A DNA stretch of 18,328 nt from JAJDXO01 sp964620095 (GTDB lineage: Bacteria > Pseudomonadota > Alphaproteobacteria > Rhodospirillales > UBA2165): NCBI GenBank assembly GCA_964620095.1, contig CAZUGT010000172.1, forward strand, positions 1 to 18,328, written 5' to 3'. This document shows positions 1 through 7,096 of the stretch, piece by piece. Position numbers and translations under genes: made by a program. Numbering within the stretch: the first letter of the stretch is position 1; each line of letters starts with the position of its first letter. The notes under the pieces are model-generated. The model made no database searches, was not told the origin of the DNA, and saw only the letters and a list, made by a program, of their open reading frames with translations.

Positions 1-177
1 CTGATCACCCCGCCGTTCGGGCTCAACGTCTTCGTCATCAAGGCGGAAGCGCCGGATGTTGCGCTCAAGACGATCTATGCGGGCGTCACGCCGTTTATCT
101 TGGCGGACCTGGTCCGCCTCGTACTGCTGATCGCGTTTCCCGTCATCGTTTTGTTTTTGCCCAACACGATGCCGTGA
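1..177 (+). CDS. TRAP transporter large permease (DctM), C-terminal end
   Basis: The first 58 codons of the window form an open frame running in from the left and ending at TGA 175-177. The peptide begins LITPPFGLNVFVIK and continues through KTIYAGVTPFILADLVR to a hydrophobic last helix ending LFLPNTMP. This pattern (PPxGLNxFV, then YxGVxPF, then a C-terminal hydrophobic segment and LP) is typical of the last part of DctM, the large inner-membrane subunit of TRAP transporters, which take up organic acids using a sodium or proton gradient and a periplasmic binding protein. The rest of the gene, and presumably dctQ and dctP, lie left of the window. The luciferase-like gene starts 20 bases downstream, which suggests co-transcription. 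The family call is firm; the substrate is unknown. Confidence 0.85.
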   Translation: MITPPFGLNVFVIKAEAPDVALKTIYAGVTPFILADLVRLVLLIAFPVIVLFLPNTMP

Positions 178-197
178 ATGGCCGGAGAGGACCCGTC

Positions 198-1304
198 ATG
201 ACCGCCAACAATCCCATGTACGGCGCCAACGAGTTCAAGCTCGGCGTCTTCCGGATGAACTGTGAAGGCGGCCTCGCCATCACCAAGGCGCCCGAGCGCT
301 GGCAAGCCAGGTGGGAGGATGTGGAAGCGGTCGCGAGGATGGTCGATGCCGCGGGCTTCGAACTCATTCTGCCGCTCGCCCGGTGGCGGGGCTATGGCGG
401 GTCCATCGACAATGCCGCTCTATCCTATGAAACCCTCACCCAGGGCGCCGCCCTCGCGGCCGTCACCGATAACACGTCCGTCTTCGTCACCGTGCACGTG
501 GCCCTCGTGCACCCCGTCTTCGCCGCCAAGGCGGTCGCCACGATCGATCACGTCAGCGGCGGGCGGGCCGGCCTCAACATCGTCTGCGGCTGGAATCAGG
601 AAGAGTTCGACATGTTCGGCACCGAACTGATCGACCACGACCGGCGCTATGACCAGGGTTTCGAATGGTATGACATTTTCGTGCGCCTGCTGTCGGGCGA
701 GCGATTCGATCACGAGGGCGAGTTCTACTCGATCAAGGACGCCTACACGTCTCCCGTCACCGTTCAGCAGCCGCGCCCGGTGACCATGTCGGCCGGCGGG
801 TCGCCGACGGGCCGCGCCTTCGCCGCCAAGGCCGCGGATTTCCTGTTCGCCGTGCCGAGGGATCTGGACCATGCCCGTCAACTGGTTTCCGAAATCGAGG
901 AGACATCCTCCCGGGCCGACCGGCACGCCGGCATTTTCGGCATCTCTCATGTCGTCTGCCGGGAAACCCAAAAAGAGGCGGAGGAATTCTACGACTACTA
1001 CGCCGTGGAGATGGCCGACAACGAGGCGGTCGACAACTGGGTTGGCGCCAAGCAGGCGACGTCCGCCTCGATCCCGGACGAGGTGTACCGGCAGCGCCGC
1101 CGGGTGGCGGGGGGCCACGGGTCCGTACCGTTGATCGGCACACCGGACAAGGTGGCGGCGGATCTGATCGAACTGCACGAAGCCGGCTTTGCCGGCACCA
1201 CGGTGAGCTTCTTCGATTTCAGGAATGAGCTTCCCTTCTTCATCGATCGCGTGCTGCCTTTGCTGGAGGACGCCGGCCTGCGCCGGCCGGTCGGGCAGGC
1301 CTAG
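198..1304 (+). CDS. Luciferase-like (LLM class) flavin-dependent monooxygenase, RutA-like
   Basis: This 368-residue protein belongs to the bacterial luciferase-like TIM-barrel flavin monooxygenases. I see the family signatures: an N-terminal KLGVFRMN strand, LPLARWRGYGG, AATIDHVSGGRAGLNIVCGWNQEEF with the usual substrate/flavin loop, RYDQGFEW, a FDHEGEFYSI segment, and MSAGGSPTGRAFAAKAADF. Length and motif order resemble RutA, the pyrimidine monooxygenase that opens uracil with reduced FMN and O2, and also related sulfone or alkane-sulfonate monooxygenases. A separate flavin reductase would be needed; none is in the window. I chose ATG 198 because GGAGAGG (184-190) sits 7 bases ahead; the frame is open from GTG 174, which would overlap the dctM stop and lacks such a site. 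Position after the TRAP gene suggests it acts on the imported compound. The substrate is not readable. Confidence 0.85.
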   Translation: MTANNPMYGANEFKLGVFRMNCEGGLAITKAPERWQARWEDVEAVARMVDAAGFELILPLARWRGYGGSIDNAALSYETLTQGAALAAVTDNTSVFVTVHVALVHPVFAAKAVATIDHVSGGRAGLNIVCGWNQEEFDMFGTELIDHDRRYDQGFEWYDIFVRLLSGERFDHEGEFYSIKDAYTSPVTVQQPRPVTMSAGGSPTGRAFAAKAADFLFAVPRDLDHARQLVSEIEETSSRADRHAGIFGISHVVCRETQKEAEEFYDYYAVEMADNEAVDNWVGAKQATSASIPDEVYRQRRRVAGGHGSVPLIGTPDKVAADLIELHEAGFAGTTVSFFDFRNELPFFIDRVLPLLEDAGLRRPVGQA

Positions 1305-1505
1305 CCGGGCCAGCGAAGCGCCCAACGGCGCGATCACTATATGGGTTACGGCACCTACAATGCCTCATTCCACATTGCGGCCCGGAAACGTCTCACGCCG
1401 CCTGCGGTGATGCCGGAGATTTAGGTCCGGGCGAGGTTGCCGGCTATGCTTAACCGATATCCTTGTTCGATTCCGCCGGCCCGAACCGAAGTCGCATAAG
1501 GCGGG

Positions 1506-2372
1506 TCAAGCGCAGGCCTGGGGGTCTCCGTCCGTCGAGCGTGATGACCGGAGATCGCGGTTCATCCAACGCACCGTGTTTTCAATGCCGCCGAAGGAGA
1601 ACAGATGAACGGACGCCGAGCCCGAATTCTGCCGAAGAGCATCGCCGACCGCCACAATTGACGGCGCCGGGTCGTGATTCTTTGCCAGTCGGGACGCCGC
1701 CGTGAGTTTGCGGCCGAGCCCGCTTTTCGGGGTCTTCACGCCGCACCTCAAGGCGTAGCGCAAAATGGATTTTGCGGAGGCCGGCCCTGCGAAACCGAGC
1801 CGCACGTGGGTACCGGGCCAGCGCTCCCAGGTGCTGGTTAGCCAGTCTACGATGGTGCCGGGACTGAAGCAGAATTGGGTGACGATCTCGACGCCCAATC
1901 CCTGCTCCTTGGCCGCCGCCAATTTTTCCCCGAGCGCAGTCCAGAGTCTTGCGTCGGAAATCTTCGGATGTCCTTCCGGGTATCCGGCCACCCCAATCCT
2001 CTTGATGCCGTAGTCGGTCGCCAATCCGCTCTCGATCAATGCCAGTGCGGAATCGAATTCGCCGCGGGGCGGGTGGAGGTCCCCGCCGATGACGAGTACC
2101 CGGGAGACGTCCGCTTCCTGGTTCGCGCGCGCAAGGTATCCCACCATCTCCGTTCGCGTCGCGAAGTATCGCGTGGCGATGTGGAGAACCGGTTCGAGCC
2201 CGTTTGATCGGACGATCCCCGCGGTTTCGATCTGCTGGTCCAACGAAACGTGTGGAAGGGTGCTCAGGAATACCTCCGTTCCCCCGTCGAGAACCGACGC
2301 CGCGGCCTCGATTTCCGCCGGCTTCGGCAGGGTGGCCTCCAGAGACCAGGTGCTTCCGAGCAAATCCGTCAT
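1506..2372 (-). CDS. Methylenetetrahydrofolate reductase-like protein (MetF family)
   Basis: The 288-residue product, close in length to E. coli MetF, has recognisable MTHFR landmarks: SLEATLPK near the N terminus, where the catalytic Glu of MetF lies; a VIGGDLHPPRG segment matching the RGDxPPG region; GVAGYPEGHP matching AxYPExHP; and VTQFCF matching TQFFF. It is therefore a TIM-barrel flavoprotein that interconverts methyl- and methylene-tetrahydrofolate, though divergent from housekeeping MetF. The gene lies on the minus strand, convergent with the monooxygenase and divergent from the propeller gene at 2513. No strong ribosome site precedes ATG 2372. A LigM-like demethylase at 4081-5445 would make methyl-THF, so the likely job is oxidising that product back into the C1 pool, as metF does beside ligM in lignin-degrading sphingomonads. 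The family call is fairly firm; the role is inferred. Confidence 0.78.
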   Translation of the reverse strand: MTDLLGSTWSLEATLPKPAEIEAAASVLDGGTEVFLSTLPHVSLDQQIETAGIVRSNGLEPVLHIATRYFATRTEMVGYLARANQEADVSRVLVIGGDLHPPRGEFDSALALIESGLATDYGIKRIGVAGYPEGHPKISDARLWTALGEKLAAAKEQGLGVEIVTQFCFSPGTIVDWLTSTWERWPGTHVRLGFAGPASAKSILRYALRCGVKTPKSGLGRKLTAASRLAKNHDPAPSIVAVGDALRQNSGSASVHLFSFGGIENTVRWMNRDLRSSRSTDGDPQACA

Positions 2373-2446
2373 GGGGCTGGTTAGTTAGTGGGTGGATGCC
2401 GTGGCCGCAACTGGATTATCGTTGGGCAGGTCACTGATAACATGGA

Positions 2447-2479
2447 TTGCATACTTCATCTAGTGGGATAAAGTGGGCA
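2447..2479 (+). promoter_or_regulatory. Promoter/operator with shared 20-base direct-repeat element (copy 1)
   Basis: Bases 2460-2479 read CTAGTGGGATAAAGTGGGCA, identical to 10232-10251. The element holds two AGTGGG half-sites one helical turn (10 bases) apart. TTG at 2447 lies at the same distance from the element as TTGAAA in the other copy, and TAAAGT (2469-2474) could be the -10 hexamer with a 16-base spacer. The predicted start of transcription is then about 2481, some 30 bases before the GTG start of the propeller gene. The identity is directly visible; promoter function is inferred. The -35 match here is poor (TTGCAT), which would suit an activated promoter. A single TTGGGCA half-site also occurs at 2422-2428. 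Confidence 0.6.
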
Positions 2480-2512
2480 GCAAAGGTTTAGACTGCCCCG
2501 GGGGATCGCGTT

Positions 2513-3484
2513 GTGAAATACAAAGCCTATGCGGCCACGATGCAAAGCGTTTGGATCAGCGAAGACGAGGGGGAAAGCTGGAGCCGGCTGCCCACGCCGA
2601 CCGGCGGATTTTACAACGAGGCGAGATGCTGGTCGGTCAACACGCACCCGGCCCGGCCCGGGGAGGTGCTGGCGGGGACCGACCAGGGCCTTTACCGGTT
2701 CACCGAGGACAACGGCCGGTTCGACTACATCCCGTCTCCCATGGATTCGCTCCACATTCTGCAAATCGCGCGCGCGCCGAACGATCCGGGCTTCATCGTC
2801 TGCGGCACGCGGCCGGGCGAGATATTCATCTCGGAGGATGATGGCGGGACCTGGACGCGCACCAATCTGGATGCGTCAACCGAGTGCTGGTTCATCAACA
2901 CCTGCCGCGTGACCTCGATCCATTTCGACCCCAAGCACGAGGATACCATCTGGATTACCGTCGAAATCGACGGGGTAATCCGTTCCGACGACCGCGGCAA
3001 GACGTGGCAATTGATGATCGAGGGACTGCACGACAACGATACCCACGATTTGGTGTTTCTCGACGAGGGCGGCGAGCGAACCATCCTTTGTTCGACCGAG
3101 GATGGGCTGCACAGGTCGCGGGACAACGGCGCGACATGGGAGCAGTTGAGCATCCCGCTGGCGAGATGGGACTATTTTCGAAGCATCAAGCAGCCCGCGG
3201 CGAACTCTCCCGTCGTGATCGCGTCGGTGGGCGACAGGCCGTCGGGCGAGGCGGGGCAGTTTCTCATCAGCCGCGATTTCGGGGAAAGCTGGGCGGAGTG
3301 CGCGCTGTCCCACGAACCCAACTCCACCTTGTGGTCCATCGGGACCAACGCCGCCGACACCTCGCTGCTTTTCGCGGCGACCATCTTCGGGCAAATTTTC
3401 AAGAGCACGGATGGCGGCGAAAGCTGGACAAAGGCGGACCGTGAACTGGGCGAAATCCGCATGATCACCTGGGCGCCCGTGTAA
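2513..3484 (+). CDS. Cytoplasmic seven-bladed Asp-box (BNR/sialidase-type) beta-propeller protein
   Basis: The 323-residue protein is built of repeats carrying the Asp-box SxDxGxxW: residues 16-23, 107-114, 158-165, 202-209, 253-260 and 298-305. A degenerate copy (TEDNGRF) lies near 64-70. The spacing of 44-51 residues predicts a seven-bladed propeller with one worn box. There is no signal peptide or membrane helix, and I do not see the arginine triad or catalytic framework of true sialidases, so hydrolase activity should not be assumed; related proteins carry names such as exo-alpha-sialidase or photosystem II stability factor-like. The start is GTG 2513, with GGGGGA (2500-2505) at usable spacing; ATG 2540 is an alternative. 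The next gene follows after 12 bases with a strong ribosome site, so the two form one unit behind the shared promoter element. Function unknown: a binding or scaffolding role is most likely. Confidence 0.8.
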   Translation: MKYKAYAATMQSVWISEDEGESWSRLPTPTGGFYNEARCWSVNTHPARPGEVLAGTDQGLYRFTEDNGRFDYIPSPMDSLHILQIARAPNDPGFIVCGTRPGEIFISEDDGGTWTRTNLDASTECWFINTCRVTSIHFDPKHEDTIWITVEIDGVIRSDDRGKTWQLMIEGLHDNDTHDLVFLDEGGERTILCSTEDGLHRSRDNGATWEQLSIPLARWDYFRSIKQPAANSPVVIASVGDRPSGEAGQFLISRDFGESWAECALSHEPNSTLWSIGTNAADTSLLFAATIFGQIFKSTDGGESWTKADRELGEIRMITWAPV

Positions 3485-3496
3485 GGAGGCATTGTC

Positions 3497-4066
3497 ATGT
3501 CGCTCTTTCTGTACAAGCCGCACGTAGAGGGACCGGACGGGAAGATCACCACGCCGGATATCGTGATCGACCGGATGTTCGTCGGCGGCGCCCCGACGCC
3601 CCTGACGGTTCTGACAACCGAGCTCTATCACCAGGCGGAGCCGGGCGAGCAGGCAAGTTCGACGTATGCGCTCACCGCATTGGGCGGCGGCGCGCTCATC
3701 TCGCCGGTCGTGCGGCTGGCGTCCGGGAGCATCGTTCCGGCGCGAAAGGCCTGGCGCCTGAGGAATCTGAGCGGTCACCTCGATGCCGTCGCGCTCAATG
3801 GACGATCCCTCGACGAGGTTGGCCTGCCGTCCGAGTTGATCTCGGAGAACGGCGGTTCGGGGGACGTTCTTCCGCGCGGCTTCCTGGCGGTCTGCGGGAA
3901 CTCGGTGCCGGGAGACAGGGCGACATTATCGGACGGCGAACTCGGCCGGTCGCTCGACCATCGGGTCGTTCTGGAGGACGTCACGACTGACCGGTGGGAC
4001 GGCCGAAGACCGGACCCGCGTTATTCCGTCGGGCCGACCAAAAGGGACGTTCCCCACTTCATCTGA
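3497..4066 (+). CDS. Hypothetical protein, second gene of the propeller unit
   Basis: I do not recognise this 189-residue protein. The start ATG 3497 is well supported by AAGGAGG (3483-3489) at ideal spacing, 12 bases after the propeller gene stop. The sequence has no signal peptide and no membrane segment. The first half is rich in beta-type stretches (DIVIDRMFVGG, LTVLTTELYH, GGGALISPVVRLAS); the second half is rich in Gly, Asp, Arg and Ser and ends in a polar tail (RPDPRYSVGPTKRDVPHFI). No catalytic motif or metal-binding cluster is evident. It converges on the LigM-like gene with only 14 bases between stop codons and no clear terminator there. Its tight pairing with the propeller suggests a shared complex or a shared task in handling the substrate, but this is inference. 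Confidence 0.7.
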   Translation: MSLFLYKPHVEGPDGKITTPDIVIDRMFVGGAPTPLTVLTTELYHQAEPGEQASSTYALTALGGGALISPVVRLASGSIVPARKAWRLRNLSGHLDAVALNGRSLDEVGLPSELISENGGSGDVLPRGFLAVCGNSVPGDRATLSDGELGRSLDHRVVLEDVTTDRWDGRRPDPRYSVGPTKRDVPHFI

Positions 4067-4080
4067 CGCCTGCGCGGTCC

Positions 4081-5445
4081 CTACTTTCTGTACGATTCCC
4101 GCGCCGTGACCGAGATCGGACAGGGCTCCACAGTGCAGGCGATTTCCGTCTGAACGTGGCGCTCCACCGCCGGCTTCCTGCTGCCGCCGTCCGGTTCGCC
4201 CCAGGTCAGCGAAACCTCCGTGCCGGGGGCGGCCGCGTCTTCGTCCAGCAGGGCCAGGGAGATCCAGCCGGCGACGTTGGACGTGTAGACCGGATAGTGG
4301 GACAGTCCGGCCGGTTTGCCGTCCCTGGTCACGAGATCATAGGGGCAGGTCGCGTAGTGAGATGCGGGTATGTCGAGGAACTTGTACCGGTCGCCCTCAT
4401 CGAACATGGAAGCGAATACCTTCAGCACGTCGTCCTTGTTCCACCGCAGCGTCACCTTGTGCTTGTGCGGCTGATCCTTTTTCGCCTCCAACGCGTCGCG
4501 CCCGATGAAGTCATGATCGAACTTCACGATATGGCCGTAGCCCAGGTCGTAGGGGGTGAGGTAGTAATCCTCCACGTCGTCGCTGACCAGCGAGCCGCCC
4601 AATGACAGGTTGGCCTCGAAACTCGATGCGGGCAGCCACCGCCGGTAATCGGCAAGATCGTCGCCGGAATAGATCGCGGGAAGCGGCGAGGGGAACCACC
4701 CCGATTCATGGGCGACGGTCGAATAGGTTCTGGAACCGGCGGCTCTGATGCCGTATTCCCGGCCGGCTTCGAGGATGGCGTCGCGGATGAGGCCGTAGTC
4801 GTCGAACGGGCCAAAGAGTTCCAGGCCGACGGCGCCGGCCATGCCGTGCCGCAGCGCCCGTACCCGCCGGCCGGCCACGTTGATCTCACCCATCCGGAAG
4901 AATTTGAACTGCTCGATCGGCCCGCCGTTCAGTTTCTCCAGGATCGACCAGGCATCGGGACCTTGGACTTCGAACCTGTACCCCTTGCGCCGCCCCTTGT
5001 TGTCAAGCGCGCGCATGTCGAGGTCGAAGGAGACGTCGAATCCCTCCTTCTCGGCGTGATACATCACCCAGTTGGCATTGCTGGGCTTGTTGACGATATT
5101 GGCTTTGTCCTCCTCGAGGATGAAGATGATCGCGTCGCCGACCACGTAGCCGTCCGGCGTGCAGTGGACGAATTGCTTGGCGAGATCGCGCTGCCAGTTG
5201 GCCATCGAATTTACGGCGAGGCGCTCGCACAATTTCCTGGTGTCCGGACCCTCGACATAAAGATCGGTCATGTGGAACGACTGGTCGAACAGGACCGCGC
5301 CGTTGCGCCAGGCCTCCTGCTCGTCGCGCCAATTGCTGAACTCGGAGGTGATGGGAAACTGGTAGGGTCCGGCCGCGGCGTTTCGCAGCATATCCACCGG
5401 GTTGCCTATCGAGTTGATCTTGTCTTCGAGTGTTTCAATCGCCAT
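4081..5445 (-). CDS. LigM/DesA-like tetrahydrofolate-dependent O-demethylase (GcvT fold)
   Basis: The 454-residue product is a GcvT-family aminomethyltransferase homologue that, from memory, closely follows vanillate/syringate demethylases LigM and DesA along its whole length: PVDMLRNAAAGPYQFP, EFSNWRDEQEAWRNGAVLFDQSFHM, LRHGMAGAVGLELFGP, GSRTYS, ESGWFPSPLPAIYSGD, GYGHIVKFDHDFIGRDALEA and a final SVTARESY. These enzymes move the methyl group of an aryl methyl ether to THF. His58 in DQSFHM and the Tyr in GSRTY match active-site positions I recall for LigM; a Tyr near residue 31 of LigM is Phe30 here, hinting at a changed substrate. DMSP demethylase (DmdA) is a more distant alternative. ATG 5445 is preferred because GGGGAGAA (minus strand, 5451-5458) precedes it; the longer frame from 5556 would read through the likely operator at 5502. 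The MTHFR-like protein at 1506 would recycle its product. Confidence 0.82.
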   Translation of the reverse strand: MAIETLEDKINSIGNPVDMLRNAAAGPYQFPITSEFSNWRDEQEAWRNGAVLFDQSFHMTDLYVEGPDTRKLCERLAVNSMANWQRDLAKQFVHCTPDGYVVGDAIIFILEEDKANIVNKPSNANWVMYHAEKEGFDVSFDLDMRALDNKGRRKGYRFEVQGPDAWSILEKLNGGPIEQFKFFRMGEINVAGRRVRALRHGMAGAVGLELFGPFDDYGLIRDAILEAGREYGIRAAGSRTYSTVAHESGWFPSPLPAIYSGDDLADYRRWLPASSFEANLSLGGSLVSDDVEDYYLTPYDLGYGHIVKFDHDFIGRDALEAKKDQPHKHKVTLRWNKDDVLKVFASMFDEGDRYKFLDIPASHYATCPYDLVTRDGKPAGLSHYPVYTSNVAGWISLALLDEDAAAPGTEVSLTWGEPDGGSRKPAVERHVQTEIACTVEPCPISVTARESYRK

Positions 5446-5501
5446 TGACCTTCTCCCCTTCCGGAAGCGGTGAGCATGCAGCCGCGAGCCTTTTCTGTTT
5501 A

Positions 5502-5522
5502 CTAATGGGCAGATAATGGGCA
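5502..5522. promoter_or_regulatory. Operator-like double TAATGGGCA element in divergent promoter region
   Basis: Bases 5502-5522 read CTAATGGGCAG followed by ATAATGGGCA: two TAATGGGCA half-sites 11 bases apart. This resembles the CTAGTGGG...AAGTGGGCA element at 2460 and 10232 with one extra base between halves and A for G in the half-site. It lies 57 bases upstream of the LigM-like gene (minus strand) and 153 bases upstream of the HTH/methyltransferase-like gene (plus strand), in the 229-base divergent gap, so it could serve either. GATAAT (5512-5517) inside it matches a -10 hexamer in the plus direction. The repeat is visible; the regulatory role is inferred. Confidence 0.5.
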
Positions 5523-5674
5523 ATACTGCAAGAGAATTTTCCAGGTTTCCTGCCAACGAATTGAATTCGCCCGCCGGTCATGTATCGCGCCAAGGGCAGC
5601 GTCATTTCGGCGGTTGACGATCTGGATCATCTGCCTCCGTACGCCATTCCCGTCGGACATCGCCTGAACGCCAC

Positions 5675-7096
5675 ATGGTTCTTCACCTTCTCGACAAACC
5701 GGACAAGCTGGCCGCGGCAATTCGGGCCTTTTGCAAGAAGCACAAAATTGCGGAATCGACCTTCGGCCGGCTTGCGGTCAACGACGGCAAGCTTGTCGGC
5801 CGCATATCGAGCGGCAGCCGCATCGAGTCCCGGACCGCCCAGCGAATCGCCGAGTTCATCGGGCGGGCCGACCGGGGCGAGATAGAACTTCGCGGCCGGC
5901 CGCGCCGAAAGAAGGCCCAGTCCAATGCGGAGACCATGGCCGAGCTCATCAGCCAGGAAACCTCGATCCGCACGCCGGGCAGTTTCGCCTTTCATGAGCA
6001 GCGCCAACGCTACCACGTGTTCGCCGGCACGACGAACGAGTCTTGGGTTCTGGCGGACCGTGTGGCCGAGGAACTCAAGAATCTACAGCCCGGCCCGCAG
6101 GGCATCCGCCTGTTCTACACGCCCATGGACAACGGGATCACGTTGACCCGCACTCTGCGCGCCTTGAACGCCACGTTGCCCGACACGCCGGTGCTTGTCG
6201 TCTTGAAGGGGCGCGGACTGGAGGATCTCCGCAACACGATGGGGCGGCTCGTGGACCGGCTGGCGGAGCATCCGCTAAGCGTTTTCGTCATGACCAATAT
6301 GTACCTGTGGGAAGCGCTGGATCTCGAGAAGAAGTCCGACGACTGCCCCGAGGACCTGATCTGGCGGGACGTGGCGCTCGATGGCGACCGGAGCTATGAC
6401 TTCCAGAAGCAGGTGGCGGCGCTTTATGAAGATCTCTCGAAGGAATGGGTCGTCTACCAGGGCGAGCACGCGCAACCGGTCTACGCCGCGCCGAGCGTGG
6501 TGACGATTTACCGAAAGGACCGGCGGGCCAACCTGAAAGGCATCATTCCCAGCCACGGAGAGGGTGTCCGGGAGTACGATTATTGTTTGCTCAATCACCC
6601 CTACCTCCACAGCCACACCATGAAGTTCAGGATCGACTACGTTCTGAGGCCCGTGGTCGAACGATTGGCGCCGGGCGGGCAGATGACCGTCATCCAGTCG
6701 CATGGAGACGATCCCGCCCATGAAATCGTGCGCGGCGTATGGCCGAAGCAGCGGATTCCGTTCGTAAACCGCTACGACATTCTGCGCGATTTCCGTAAAA
6801 CGCTGGGCGCCCGGCAAAGCGGCTACAGGTTCAGCGGCCTGACCGACGCCCGTTCCCTGTTCCGGTTCGACATGCATACGCTGCCGTCGATGGACGAACA
6901 CGAATTGGGACTGCTCTCCCTCTCTTCCGCCTGGAACAATGCGCTCTATTTCGTCGAGGTGAAGGAGGAGCTGGCGCAACAGGTGATGGCCCGGGACTCG
7001 CGCTATCTGGACGTGGTGCGCGAGGTACTCGTCAGGCACGGCGGGATGTGGTTCGTGAACGAAACATTTACCGTGACCCGTAAGCGGCAGGGCTGA
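5675..7096 (+). CDS. Helix-turn-helix protein with degenerate methyltransferase-like C-terminal region
   Basis: The 473-residue protein has two parts. Residues about 10-65 look like a lambda-repressor-type helix-turn-helix (KKHKIAESTFGRLAVNDGKLVGRISSG, then TAQRIAEFIG), followed by a basic linker (RGRPRRKK, 73-80). Residues about 140-360 resemble the later half of a class I SAM methyltransferase: EYDYCLLNHPYLHSH, a helix, then LAPGGQMTVIQSHGDD, where LxPGG is the usual motif after the catalytic strand. The glycine-rich SAM loop (GxGxG) is not obvious, so catalysis is doubtful. I read it as a candidate transcription regulator or ligand-sensing protein for the cluster. ATG 5675 is the only start codon after the in-frame stop at 5615; its ribosome site is weak. 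Its TGA abuts the ATG of the synthetase gene, implying translational coupling. The domain reading is moderate; function is unproven. Confidence 0.65.
   Translation: MVLHLLDKPDKLAAAIRAFCKKHKIAESTFGRLAVNDGKLVGRISSGSRIESRTAQRIAEFIGRADRGEIELRGRPRRKKAQSNAETMAELISQETSIRTPGSFAFHEQRQRYHVFAGTTNESWVLADRVAEELKNLQPGPQGIRLFYTPMDNGITLTRTLRALNATLPDTPVLVVLKGRGLEDLRNTMGRLVDRLAEHPLSVFVMTNMYLWEALDLEKKSDDCPEDLIWRDVALDGDRSYDFQKQVAALYEDLSKEWVVYQGEHAQPVYAAPSVVTIYRKDRRANLKGIIPSHGEGVREYDYCLLNHPYLHSHTMKFRIDYVLRPVVERLAPGGQMTVIQSHGDDPAHEIVRGVWPKQRIPFVNRYDILRDFRKTLGARQSGYRFSGLTDARSLFRFDMHTLPSMDEHELGLLSLSSAWNNALYFVEVKEELAQQVMARDSRYLDVVREVLVRHGGMWFVNETFTVTRKRQG

Noticed and set aside
1318..1331. Small hairpin GCGCC-CAAC-GGCGC after the luciferase-like gene as a terminator
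   Set aside because: The stem is only five base pairs and no T-run follows. The rest of 1305-1505 shows no convincing gene or signal.
420..1337. A 305-codon minus-strand frame opposite the luciferase-like gene
   Set aside because: It has no motif and antisense-type composition; the plus-strand gene is certain.
2460..2479. Calling the shared element a true MraZ box
   Set aside because: Only two TGGGN repeats are present where, as I recall, the E. coli site has three, and the flanking ten-base positions do not continue the pattern. The context is also not cell division. I report it only as a resemblance.
5446..5556. Longer start of the LigM-like protein at 5556
   Set aside because: The extra residues do not resemble the family, and the inner ATG 5445 has a strong ribosome site. 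The upstream stretch contains the operator-like repeat.
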